32,560 nt of DNA from Pullulanibacillus pueri (GTDB lineage: Bacteria > Bacillota > Bacilli > Bacillales > Sporolactobacillaceae), in contig NZ_BMFV01000040.1 in the NCBI RefSeq assembly GCF_014639255.1, positions 1 to 32,560 of the forward strand, given 5' to 3'. Of the stretch, positions 15,565 through 22,992 are shown in pieces. Under the pieces are notes generated by a model. That model saw nothing but the letters and a program-made list of their open reading frames with translations. It was not told the origin of the DNA and made no database searches. The stretch's first letter is position 1, and each line of letters begins with the position of its first letter. Both the position numbers and the translations under genes were made by a program.

Positions 15565-16227
15565 TCATACTTTTTCCAAAAGTGATGGCTCCTCATTTTT
15601 GGCAGAATTAACAGCATCAGAAACAGGATAATAGGTCATGAGTTCCTCCGGATACTGCGTTAAAAGCCCTTCTAAAGTTTGGAGGTCCGTACGGGGATCG
15701 AGCCATGTCTCTTGATCCTCAGGCGATAAGATGATAGGCATCCGGTGATGAAGGTTCTGCATAAGGCGATTCGCTCCTGTCGTTATGATCGTACATGTTG
15801 AAAGTTTTTCTGCATCGCTTTCCCAAGTCGACCAAAGTCCAGCAAAGGCAAAAGCTTTACGATCCTTTACTGTTATCCGAAACGGTTGCTTTTGGCCGTC
15901 CTCTCGCTTCCATTCATAGAAGCCATCGGCGATGATTAGACAACGTCTTTTATTAAAAGCTTGCTTAAAACTGGCCTTAGACCTCAGTGTTTCAGAACGA
16001 GCATTGATCATTTTATAGCCTATTTTCGGATCCTTTGCCCACTCAGGCACTAACCCCCAACGTAACTGCCCCATCTTATTTCCTTTTTCCCCTTTAATCA
16101 CTACCGTAACAAGCTGTGAAGGCGCGATATTATATCTTACTTGATAATCAAAGCCGATAGGATATTTAATTTGGAACTGTTCAAGCAACACGTCAATGTC
16201 TACTGTTAATGTAAAACGTCCACACAT
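15565..16227 (-). CDS. SOS response-associated peptidase (SRAP/HMCES-like)
   Basis: Abasic-site shield: SRAP proteins use the N-terminal cysteine to form a thiazolidine crosslink to abasic sites in single-stranded DNA and can self-process the N-terminus. ATG at 16227 follows GGTGGGGAG and makes Cys residue 2 (MCGRFTL), as required; longer starts would bury it. The other active-site residues are present: Asn in MINARSETL, Glu in DGFYEWKRED and His in NLHHRMPIIL. 220 aa, full length. It is similar to B. subtilis YoaM/YoqW and E. coli YedK. mutY and recX nearby also act in DNA repair. Confidence 0.96.
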   Translation of the reverse strand: MCGRFTLTVDIDVLLEQFQIKYPIGFDYQVRYNIAPSQLVTVVIKGEKGNKMGQLRWGLVPEWAKDPKIGYKMINARSETLRSKASFKQAFNKRRCLIIADGFYEWKREDGQKQPFRITVKDRKAFAFAGLWSTWESDAEKLSTCTIITTGANRLMQNLHHRMPIILSPEDQETWLDPRTDLQTLEGLLTQYPEELMTYYPVSDAVNSAKNEEPSLLEKV

Positions 16228-16377
16228 TCTCCCCACCCTCTCGCTTAGTATTAACTTATCATAATGCCCTCATGAATTCATTTAAAGTGTTTTACCAAAA
16301 AAGCGCTTTCAACTATTCGATTAGTGAAAGTCAACGTTGCATTTATAAAGGCTTTCATAAAAGTTTTACTTTATTTA

Positions 16378-16413
16378 AGAAAAACTCCCCATCACGTAAT
16401 GGATAGGGAGTTT
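16378..16413 (-). terminator. Terminator after sspE
   Basis: The minus strand reads ACTCCCTATCCAT, loop TACGTG, ATGGGGAGT, then TTTTTCTT. The stem has one bulge. Confidence 0.75.
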
Positions 16414-16429
16414 AGAGTGCAAGGTGAAC

Positions 16430-16621
16430 TTACTGTTGGTTTTTGCCCTTTTTTTGTTGGGACTTCATGTTTTGCTTACGCACTTGTTGAGCGTTCGTCT
16501 CGCTACCAAATTCTGCTTGGAATTGACCAGCCCCACCTTGTTGAGATTGGTTACTAGCAGAAGCTTGGTTTTGTTGTTTGACTTGTTGAACGTCAGTACC
16601 AACTTTTGATTTCTTTGCCAT
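16430..16621 (-). CDS. sspE: Gamma-type small acid-soluble spore protein
   Basis: Spore protein that stores amino acids and is degraded by the protease GPR at germination. 63 aa, ATG at 16621 behind GGAGGTG. The composition is typical: rich in Gln, Asn, Lys, Ser and Ala, without Trp or Cys. It carries one repeat with a cleavage-like site, FQAEFGSETNAQQVRKQN. B. subtilis SspE is longer (about 84 aa) and has two such repeats, so this is a one-repeat form. It lies next to mutY, as in Bacillus, and marks the organism as an endospore former. Forespore sigma-G control is expected, but I could not settle on promoter boxes. Confidence 0.93.
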   Translation of the reverse strand: MAKKSKVGTDVQQVKQQNQASASNQSQQGGAGQFQAEFGSETNAQQVRKQNMKSQQKKGKNQQ

Positions 16622-16749
16622 GTGTATCACCTCCACGCTCATTAATTTAACCATCACAGTTTTTTTTATGTACAAAAACTTAGAGTTTTTTATGGAGGTG
16701 AACATTTGGCCTCACAAAAGGCCATCTTCGGTTATTTATTAAGCTTTTT

Positions 16750-17841
16750 TCAATAATCGATGCCCACAATAGACATGACTTTTTGTTGCGGAACAGGAAA
16801 AGGATACTCCTTTAGTGCTTTTTCTGATATCCATTGACTCATCTTGCCAAGATTCAAAGTGCCTTCCCTTAAAGTTCCTACCACAATGTTTACATGCCAC
16901 TTTAGATGGGAAAAAGTATGAGTAACGGTTTGCTCGGATTTTGTCCATTCGATAATCAAATCATGATTCTTTTTATTGAAGTAACTTTTTACCACTTTTA
17001 GCGGATCCTCTTGCGTATCTGACATTTCAAGCAATGGAAATTCCCAAAAATTCGCCAATAGCCCTTTTTCTGGACGTTTTTGAATGAGTAGCTTCTCTTG
17101 AGTATCCTTCAAGACAACTGCCACAAAGGCCTCATCCTTTGGTTTCATTTTTTTCTTTTTTACGGGATAATGAAGTTGGGTTCCTTCCGCTTTAGAACGA
17201 CAAAGATGAGCCAACGGACATTCCTCACAAATTGGGCCTTTCGGCTTACAAATGAGAGCACCAATTTCCATTAATGCTTGATTAAAGGCAGAGGCCTCCA
17301 TTTCGGGTATTAAGTCATATAGGATAGTTTCAAACGTTTGACGTGTTTTGACTTTCGTTATATCCTCATCGATTAAAAAAATTCGAGATAGAACCCGCAT
17401 GACATTACCATCTACAGCTGGTTCGGGTTTCTGATAAGCAATACTTAAAATGGCTCCTGCTGTATAGGGACCCACACCTTTAACTGACAAAAGGTCTTTC
17501 TTGTTCTCAGGCACTTTAGCATTATATTTTTCCACCACTTCTTGAACACCTGATTGTAGATTACGCGCCCTTGAATAATAACCAAGACCTTCCCAACGCT
17601 TAAGTACTTCTTCTTGCGGAGCCCTAGCGAGTTCATGCATCGTTGGAAATCGTGATATAAATTCCTCATAATAGGGAATAACTGTATCTACCTGTGTTTG
17701 TTGAAGCATCACTTCTGAAACCCAAATGTAGTAGGGATTGCTCGTTCTTCTCCAAGGAAGATCACGGTGGTTTTTTCTATACCAGTGCAATAAGTGCTCT
17801 TGGAAGCCTGTTATCATTTCTGCATTTAACATGTCAATCAC
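16750..17841 (-). CDS. mutY: A/G-specific adenine glycosylase MutY
   Basis: Removes adenine mispaired with 8-oxoguanine. 363 aa. HhH-GPD domain: Glu43 in SEVMLQQTQV, the hairpin-helix LLSVKGVGPYTAGAILSIAY (118-136) and the catalytic Asp144 in AVDGNVMRVLSR. The [4Fe-4S] cysteines are C198, C205, C208 and C214 with the standard C-x6-C-x2-C-x5-C spacing. The C-terminal Nudix-like lesion-recognition domain (VAVVLKDTQEKLLIQKRP, WEFPLLEM) begins near residue 235. GTG at 17841 is preferred, with GAAGGG 6 nt upstream; the next ATG (17832) is too far from it. It corresponds to B. subtilis yfhQ/mutY. Confidence 0.96.
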   Translation of the reverse strand: MIDMLNAEMITGFQEHLLHWYRKNHRDLPWRRTSNPYYIWVSEVMLQQTQVDTVIPYYEEFISRFPTMHELARAPQEEVLKRWEGLGYYSRARNLQSGVQEVVEKYNAKVPENKKDLLSVKGVGPYTAGAILSIAYQKPEPAVDGNVMRVLSRIFLIDEDITKVKTRQTFETILYDLIPEMEASAFNQALMEIGALICKPKGPICEECPLAHLCRSKAEGTQLHYPVKKKKMKPKDEAFVAVVLKDTQEKLLIQKRPEKGLLANFWEFPLLEMSDTQEDPLKVVKSYFNKKNHDLIIEWTKSEQTVTHTFSHLKWHVNIVVGTLREGTLNLGKMSQWISEKALKEYPFPVPQQKVMSIVGIDY

Positions 17842-17957
17842 CGAAACCCTTCAAGATGTATAATTAACGAATCAAGTATATAATCATAAAATAAAATGTG
17901 ACGGCAGTCATTAGCCAAGCCACATCATAAGATTCCAAAGGGGAGGAATCAAAACCG

Positions 17958-18941
17958 ATGGATAGTACAACACACATTGTCATGGGAATAGGCTTATCTG
18001 GACTTGCAGCGCTAGATCCAGTCATTGCTCACGAGTCCACAACGAGTGGCGCCCTCTTTTTTGGCACCCTCATTGGTTCTGTCATCCCCGATATCGATAC
18101 CGTTCTCAAAATGAAGGATAACGCGACCTATATACGTCACCATCGTGGAGCCACTCATTCGCTTCCGGCAACCCTATTATGGCCAATGTTGATTACAGCC
18201 ACTTTGGGGCTCTTTTTTCCAGGAGCCAACCTTCTGCATTTATGGCTATGGACTTTTCTATCAGTATTTCTACATGTTTTTGTCGATATATTTAATGCAT
18301 ATGGCACCCAAGCCTTACGCCCACTCACCCCACGCTGGATCGCACTGGGTATTATCAATATTTTCGATCCCTTTATTTTCGGAATCCATATTCCAGGATT
18401 TCTTATTTGGTATTTCTTTGGGCATTCAGGCATTACGTTTTTAACAATCTATCTCATACTGATCGTTTATTATTTCATCCGGATATTCAATCACCATCAA
18501 GCTGTGGTGAGAGTTAAAGAACGCCTTCCTGACGTACAAGCTGTTTTCTTGTCACCAACATTTAAGTGGCATCAATACCATATGGCTGCTCGTACAGACA
18601 CACAATTAATTGTAGGTGAAATCAAGGGGAAAAAGGTCAACATTATTGATACTTTTCAACGAGAACCACTGCCGTTAACAGATGAAGTCATGGCCGCAAA
18701 ACGCGATAAAAACATTATGGCCTTTCTCTCGTTTTCCCCTATCTATCGGTGGATTATCAAAGAAACTCATGGATATACTGAAGTCCGATTTGTGGATCTT
18801 CGTTACCTGTCAAAAGGACATTATCCTTTTGTCGCCATTGCTTGGGTCGATCCTCAGCAGAACATAAAATCTTCTTATACAGGCTGGGTCTATAGTGAAG
18901 CCAAAATTAGAAAAAAACTGTTGGCCATCCACGATAGCTAA
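17958..18941 (+). CDS. yfhP: YfhP-type membrane-bound metal-dependent hydrolase
   Basis: 327 aa, the length of B. subtilis YfhP, next to mutY as there. It belongs to the YdjM/DUF457 family of predicted membrane metal hydrolases. Likely metal ligands are His6 (STTHIVMG), the Asp pair in SVIPDIDTVLK, and HHRGATHS. About four membrane helices lie within residues 40-175, followed by a soluble C-terminal domain of about 150 residues. ATG at 17958 follows GGGGAGG. Transcription is opposite to mutY, with about 115 bp between the starts. The substrate is unknown. Confidence 0.9.
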   Translation: MDSTTHIVMGIGLSGLAALDPVIAHESTTSGALFFGTLIGSVIPDIDTVLKMKDNATYIRHHRGATHSLPATLLWPMLITATLGLFFPGANLLHLWLWTFLSVFLHVFVDIFNAYGTQALRPLTPRWIALGIINIFDPFIFGIHIPGFLIWYFFGHSGITFLTIYLILIVYYFIRIFNHHQAVVRVKERLPDVQAVFLSPTFKWHQYHMAARTDTQLIVGEIKGKKVNIIDTFQREPLPLTDEVMAAKRDKNIMAFLSFSPIYRWIIKETHGYTEVRFVDLRYLSKGHYPFVAIAWVDPQQNIKSSYTGWVYSEAKIRKKLLAIHDS

Positions 18942-18966
18942 TCTATATATAGGGACCGATAACAGC

Positions 18967-19287
18967 TTAATCCTCAGTAACTTTTTCTAACAATGAGATT
19001 GGGAAGGCGGAGAGCTCTGTAGTCTCTCCCCTATAGCCCCAAGCAAAGACACCATTCATATAGTCAATTTTGAAAGGAACGCGCTCATCATACTGAATAA
19101 AATAGACTTCACCAGGATGAAAGTCTTCGGGATCCATGAGATAGGCCTCTGCCATGGCCATTTTACGCTCATGAACAGCCACCTCATTAATCATCCCCAT
19201 CTGCTCCGACTTTTGAATCTTGATTTTCAAGTCGGCAATTTGTTGCTTTAATTCTCCATCTGTCATTTCGCTAAATCTTTTTTCCAT
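18967..19287 (-). CDS. yfhH: YfhH family protein (DUF1811)
   Basis: 106 aa, conserved in Bacillales, function unknown. ATG at 19287 (MEKRFSEMTDGELKQQIADL) follows GGGAG at a proper distance and is preferred over a start at 19308 that would overlap recX. The N-terminal half is a charged helical hairpin (residues 4-50). The C-terminal half is a small SH3-like beta domain (FHPGEVYFIQYDERVPFKID, NGVFAWGYR). It follows recX with a 17-nt gap, so it belongs to the same operon. Confidence 0.9.
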   Translation of the reverse strand: MEKRFSEMTDGELKQQIADLKIKIQKSEQMGMINEVAVHERKMAMAEAYLMDPEDFHPGEVYFIQYDERVPFKIDYMNGVFAWGYRGETTELSAFPISLLEKVTED

Positions 19288-19304
19288 TACTAGACGCTCC
19301 CTTT

Positions 19305-20123
19305 TCACAAATCCTCTTCTTGCTGATCGAGCTGATCAATATAGCGTTGAATCAAGTCAGCAGTAAAACCTTTTCTATATAAAACTTGCTTAAGCTTATA
19401 AGTGCTTTCTCTTGGCTCTAATCTCTGGTACTTACGCACGGCTTTATCGGCCTGTTTGACTAGTGCCTCCCATTCTGCATCCTCCGTATTCGCCTCTGGC
19501 AACTCTTTTAGAACCGTTTGAATGACGGCTTGATCGAATCCCTTTTGCAGCAAGCCTTGTCCGATCTTGCGATGCTTCTCTCGATTGGAGAGCTTGTCGG
19601 AAGCCTTTAACCGCTGCTCGGCAAATTTCATAGCATTATCATATTGCTCACTAAAGGAATACTGATGTATAGCAGGTTCAGCATCAGCCTGCGCCACTCC
19701 TTTTTGCATAAGCTCCTGTAAAATGAGGCGAGGGCCTTTCACCGAATTTCTTTTTCGAGTCCGCACAAACATTTCCGAAAACATTTTATCATCAATGAGT
19801 TTTTCAGTCTTTAAACGATGGATCGTCTCCGTGATGACAGAGGGATCAGCCTCTTTTTTCTCGAGATAATCATAGATTTCCTTTTCAGTTCGAATGCGAT
19901 ACGACAAGTAATTAATGGCTAAGAGATATACAGCGTTCGCTTCTTGGACTCTTTTTAACTCTCTAAACTCTTGCTCCGTTAATTCAAGCCCCTTAAGCAA
20001 TCGTTTCTTTACAAGAACATCCTCATGAACATCTAAACATTCACGCTTCCACTCACTCACAAACTCTAATGTATAGACGTCTTTTTTCTTCGGATGGGCA
20101 GTAATTTTTTCGAGTCTTATCAT
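19305..20123 (-). CDS. recX: Recombination regulator RecX
   Basis: Binds RecA filaments and modulates recombination and the SOS response. 272 aa from ATG 20123 (MIRLEK), which lies 6 nt after AGGTG; GTG/ATG codons at 20132 and 20129 are less well placed. Three-helix tandem repeats typical of RecX are visible: NYLSYRIRTEKEIYDYLEKK, VITETIHRLKTEKLIDDKMF, NSVKGPRLILQELMQKGV and a C-terminal repeat ending YKLKQVLYRKGFTADLIQRY. It is the long form found in Firmicutes (B. subtilis YfhG). It is the first gene of the recX-yfhH unit. Confidence 0.95.
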   Translation of the reverse strand: MIRLEKITAHPKKKDVYTLEFVSEWKRECLDVHEDVLVKKRLLKGLELTEQEFRELKRVQEANAVYLLAINYLSYRIRTEKEIYDYLEKKEADPSVITETIHRLKTEKLIDDKMFSEMFVRTRKRNSVKGPRLILQELMQKGVAQADAEPAIHQYSFSEQYDNAMKFAEQRLKASDKLSNREKHRKIGQGLLQKGFDQAVIQTVLKELPEANTEDAEWEALVKQADKAVRKYQRLEPRESTYKLKQVLYRKGFTADLIQRYIDQLDQQEEDL

Positions 20124-20237
20124 CGTCATCACCTAAACCTATTCTATCACAAAAGACAAGTCTTTCCTTTCCAGACCAACCATTCTAATCTTTACACTTC
20201 CTTGAAAATATTTACGGTTTTCGACATAAAATACCTA

Positions 20238-20266
20238 TTTTCAAGTCGGTTAAAATCGGATATAAT
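20238..20266 (+). promoter_or_regulatory. Promoter of the GNAT gene and its leader
   Basis: TTTTCA (20238-20243), 17 nt, TATAAT (20261-20266). The -10 is perfect, the -35 matches four of six. A start near 20273 would give a leader of about 285 nt before the acetyltransferase gene. Confidence 0.55.
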
Positions 20267-20399
20267 CTTCTCTAGGATACAGTATTTATGAATTATAGTG
20301 AGTAATAATGATAATTACGGAGATATTCTTACTTAATCATAATAAATCATTATAAATGCTTATATTTGAAACTAAATAGTAAAATATCCTTGTTGAAAC

Positions 20400-20550
20400 G
20401 GGAGATTAGTCTAAATATTCAATAGCGTTTGGACTGGGCTCCCTCTGCGGGAAGGCAATTGGTGCGCCACCAAGTTTTTTGGTCCTAGTGGGTTCGATTC
20501 CCACCCCGATGTTTTCTATGACTTAGATGGCTCATACCATCCCAGGGAGG
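20400..20550 (+). ncRNA. Candidate structured leader RNA of the GNAT gene
   Basis: Three hairpins can be drawn. SL1: GGGAG (20400-20404) plus AGTCTAAA (20408-20415) pair with TTTGGACT (20428-20435) and CTCCC (20439-20443). SL2: TTGGTG-CGC-CACCAA (20459-20473), perfect. SL3: GTGGG-TTCGATT-CCCAC (20488-20504), which copies a tRNA T-arm including the canonical TTCGANT loop; it is followed by CCCGATG. No matching 5' acceptor, D-arm or CCA is present, so it is not a tRNA. CTCCCT (20439-20444) is also perfectly complementary to AGGGAG (20544-20549), the Shine-Dalgarno of the next gene, so SL1 and ribosome-site masking exclude each other. I recognise no known riboswitch class. Confidence 0.5.
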
Positions 20551-20557
20551 TTTTTTT

Positions 20558-21112
20558 ATGTTAAAACAACGTGATTTAGCAGAGTGTGGCGCACTGTTCG
20601 AGTTAATTAGACATCCTGAGGTCTTCCCTTATGTTCGTCAAAAGGCCTATACCCCAGAAGAGTTTTTATTTCTTACCAAGCAAGTGATAGAACAAGAAAC
20701 ACAACAGCAACTGATTTCAAGGACCATTCTCGATGAATGGAGTCAGCCAATAGGTACGATTACTCTCTATGACATAGAGGATCAGACCGGTTACTTGGGA
20801 ACGTGGATAGGTAAACCTTATTTTGGAAAAGGGTATAATCAAAAAGCAAAGACCGCCTTTTTCACTGAAGTGTTTACTCAAACAGATATTCACACGATTT
20901 TCATGCGTATTCGCAAAGAAAACATCCGCTCCCAAAAAGCCGCTTTAAAATCCCCTTACGTCCAACCTTTTGAAGATATCGAATCCCTTCATTATCAAAA
21001 GCATATCGATCAATTCAATCTCTATATGGTGACGAAAGAACGGTTCCTCCTTCATCAACAAACAATCGAAAGCTTTGTACAAACAAACGAACAAGAGCTT
21101 CGCGAAGCTTAA
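20558..21112 (+). CDS. GNAT family N-acetyltransferase (RimJ/RimL-like)
   Basis: 184 aa; transfers an acetyl group from acetyl-CoA to an unknown amine. Matching GNAT elements are the N-terminal LKQRDLAECGALFELIRHPE, the strand TIGT-ITLYD (IGTITLYDIEDQTGYLGTWI), the acetyl-CoA loop GKPYFGKGYNQKAK near residue 87, and IFMRIRKENIRSQKAALKS. The end (residues 140-184) is extended compared with the minimal domain. ATG at 20558 lies 7 nt after AGGGAGG. It is preceded by a long structured leader and followed by a hairpin terminator, so it is monocistronic. Codon use appears like that of its neighbours. Confidence 0.85.
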   Translation: MLKQRDLAECGALFELIRHPEVFPYVRQKAYTPEEFLFLTKQVIEQETQQQLISRTILDEWSQPIGTITLYDIEDQTGYLGTWIGKPYFGKGYNQKAKTAFFTEVFTQTDIHTIFMRIRKENIRSQKAALKSPYVQPFEDIESLHYQKHIDQFNLYMVTKERFLLHQQTIESFVQTNEQELREA

Positions 21113-21219
21113 TCCTATATATTTAATATACAAGACTAGGACAAAGAAAAAATAACGAATACAAGTACCGAACAATGCAAGTTCAAAGAGGGAGAGCGTA
21201 GTCAAAATGTGGAGACTCA

Positions 21220-21246
21220 AAAAAATCGTAAGAACCACGATTTTTT
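21220..21246 (+). terminator. Terminator after the GNAT gene
   Basis: AAAAAATCGT (21220-21229), loop AAGAACC, ACGATTTTTT (21237-21246): a 10-bp perfect stem ending in a T-tract. The gap 21113-21635 otherwise holds two more inverted repeats, listed separately, and no gene. Confidence 0.7.
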
Positions 21247-21285
21247 CTGCGAAGATTATTCTCCTAGTCGCTTTCCTTAGTCCAG

Positions 21286-21318
21286 CGGAACAACTCGAAT
21301 AAACTTCGAGTTGTTCCG
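21286..21318. repeat. Perfect 14-bp inverted repeat
   Basis: CGGAACAACTCGAA (21286-21299), 5-nt loop TAAAC, TTCGAGTTGTTCCG (21305-21318). There is no T-tract, so it is not a simple terminator. One arm recurs at 7482-7495 with a single change. The flanks contain CTCCTAGTCGCTTTCC-like sequence that may belong to a repeat element. Confidence 0.85.
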
Positions 21319-21363
21319 TGGAAGCTGACGACGAAGCGGTTCGCCTCTTGCTAAGAATAAAGA

Positions 21364-21400
21364 AAAATCCGTTCATTCAAATAGAATGTTCGGATTTTCC
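21364..21400. terminator. Terminator-like hairpin
   Basis: AAAATCCGTTCATTC (21364-21378), loop AAATA, then GAATGTTCGGATTTT: a stem of about 14 bp with one mismatch and A/T tracts on both sides, so it can work in both directions. Confidence 0.65.
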
Positions 21401-21635
21401 TATGAGTGAAAGACTTCTGTCTCAACCTCTTTTTAAAAATAAGAAAGCACAAGCTGACGAATGAAGAAAGAGCTTCGATAGAAAAATTTTTCTTCCTTAT
21501 TGAAGTTTTGGTGGAAGCTAAGCTTTTTCTTACATTTCTTATAGGTTAAAATTGCCCGCAAAAGGAAATGAATAAAAGTAACAGTGGTGATTCCCTCTGT
21601 ATTTTTCTTAAATCCTTTAAAAAGGAGGTCCTATT

Positions 21636-21746
21636 ATGGCTAAGAAAAGAAAAGAATTACGTGATGAGGATAATTTAAACAAAACACAATCCGTACTCTA
21701 TCAACGTGAGTTCAAGCGTGCGGACAGAGCCAGTGGAAAACAATAA
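21636..21746 (+). CDS. yfhE: YfhE family small protein
   Basis: 36 aa: MAKKRKELRDEDNLNKTQSV continuing LYQREFKRADRASGKQ. The LYQREFKRADRA stretch is the hallmark of the YfhE family, tiny basic proteins found beside yfhD in Bacillus; function unknown. ATG at 21636 follows AAAGGAGG by 8 nt. It forms a pair with yfhD, starting 28 nt downstream. Too short for many gene callers. Confidence 0.85.
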   Translation: MAKKRKELRDEDNLNKTQSVLYQREFKRADRASGKQ

Positions 21747-21774
21747 TTGAAGATAGACAAGGAGGATAATTAAG

Positions 21775-21930
21775 ATGGCCAAAAATAGAAAGCGTCGTGA
21801 AGAAGAAATTAAAGATGAACCAATCGTCAGAGCTGCCGATATGCGTTATGGTCTCCCTTTAGATGAGGATGATTGGGAAGCTCGTGCACGCATGGAAGCC
21901 TCAGAGCATCGAGCCATGAAGAAGGATTAA
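21775..21930 (+). CDS. yfhD: YfhD family small protein
   Basis: 51 aa, highly charged: MAKNRKRREEEIKDEPIVRA, then ADMRYGLPLDEDDWEARARM and EASEHRAMKKD. The acidic centre followed by EARARMEASEHRA matches the YfhD family (EAQARAEAA pattern), a small protein of unknown function. ATG at 21775 follows AAGGAGGA by about 8 nt. It lies directly after yfhE; both are closed by the hairpin at 21944. Confidence 0.8.
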   Translation: MAKNRKRREEEIKDEPIVRAADMRYGLPLDEDDWEARARMEASEHRAMKKD

Positions 21931-21943
21931 TGAAGAAGTAAAG

Positions 21944-21986
21944 TTAAGACCAGGCAATTTTTCAGCAGCCTGGTCTTAATATTTAT
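21944..21986. terminator. Terminator between yfhD and galE
   Basis: TTAAGACCAGGC (21944-21955) and GCCTGGTCTTAA (21968-21979), a perfect 12-bp stem, followed by TATTTAT on the plus strand and AACTTTACTTCTT on the minus strand. The genes converge, so it serves both. Confidence 0.8.
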
Positions 21987-22002
21987 AAGGCATGAATATC
22001 GA

Positions 22003-22992
22003 TTACTTATCGTTATACCCATTAGGATGATGACTATGCCACGCCCAAGCATGTTCCACAATTTTTTCAAGTTCGGGGTATTGTGGTTTCCAACCGAGTT
22101 CCTTTTCCGCCTTTTCTGAAGAGGCAATAAGAACAGCAGGATCTCCTGCACGTCTTGGGGCATCGACAGCAGGGATCTCCTTGTTCGTCACACGGCGACA
22201 AGCCTCGATCACCTCTTTTACAGAGAAGCCCTTGCCATTTCCAAGATTATAAGTCCCACTTTCACCAGTTTTCTTTAACTTCTCTAATGCTCGGAAATGA
22301 GCATCCGCTAAATCCATAACATGGATATAATCTCTTATACAAGTGCCATCCTCTGTCGGATAGTCATTCCCAAAAACAGAAATATGTTCACGCTGTCCCA
22401 AAGCTACTTGCAAAATTAAAGGAATCAAATGGGACTCTGGCTGATGATCCTCACCGATGGTACCTTCAGGATCTGCTCCAGCTGCATTAAAATATCTAAG
22501 AGATACTGACTTTAAACCATAGGCAGCTTCCGACCATTTAAACATTTTTTCAATCGCTAGCTTAGTTTCCCCATATGGATTGGTAGGGACTGTAGGGTCT
22601 GACTCTTTTATCGGGATAGACTTTGGCTCTCCATAAGTAGCCGCTGTGGATGAAAAAACAATATGCTTTACATCATGTGCCACCATTTGTTTCAGTAAAG
22701 ATAGCGTCCCGCCAACATTATTCTCGTAATATTTTAAGGGTTCTTGAACACTTTCCCCTACTAGGGAGCTTGCCGCAAAATGAATGACAGCCTCAATGGG
22801 GTACGCTTCAAAAACAGCTTTTAAAGCCGCTTCATCTCTTAAATCCCCTTTAATGAAAGGCACATCCTTTACAGCATCACTATGCCCGGTTTGAATGTTA
22901 TCGAATACGACCACATCCAACCCTTTTTGTTTTAAGTATAAAACGGTGTGGCTTCCGATGTAACCCGCTCCGCCACTCACAAGTATCGTCAT
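22003..22992 (-). CDS. galE: UDP-glucose 4-epimerase
   Basis: Interconverts UDP-galactose and UDP-glucose in the Leloir pathway; also supplies UDP-galactose for cell-surface polymers. 329 aa, an extended short-chain dehydrogenase. The NAD motif GGAGYIGSH lies at residues 7-15. The catalytic set is Ser/Thr in FSSTAATYGEP (113-123), Tyr140 and Lys144 in NPYGETK. Substrate-site motifs are RYFNAAGADP and CIRDYIHVMDLADAH. ATG at 22992 overlaps the galK stop by 4 nt. It is the last gene of the gal operon and would remain useful even though galK is broken. Confidence 0.96.
   Translation of the reverse strand: MTILVSGGAGYIGSHTVLYLKQKGLDVVVFDNIQTGHSDAVKDVPFIKGDLRDEAALKAVFEAYPIEAVIHFAASSLVGESVQEPLKYYENNVGGTLSLLKQMVAHDVKHIVFSSTAATYGEPKSIPIKESDPTVPTNPYGETKLAIEKMFKWSEAAYGLKSVSLRYFNAAGADPEGTIGEDHQPESHLIPLILQVALGQREHISVFGNDYPTEDGTCIRDYIHVMDLADAHFRALEKLKKTGESGTYNLGNGKGFSVKEVIEACRRVTNKEIPAVDAPRRAGDPAVLIASSEKAEKELGWKPQYPELEKIVEHAWAWHSHHPNGYNDK

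Noticed and set aside
16297..16312. cre-like site TTGAAAGCGCTTTTTT upstream of the SRAP gene
   Set aside because: The right half lacks the conserved CA; too weak, and catabolite control of this gene is not expected.
16695..16753. Plus-strand mini-ORF (TTG start after GGAGGTG, 16 codons)
   Set aside because: Good ribosome site but very short, with a TTG start, and it runs into the end of mutY; probably chance.
20400..20511. A tRNA gene
   Set aside because: Only the T-arm fits; acceptor, D-arm and anticodon arm cannot be built.
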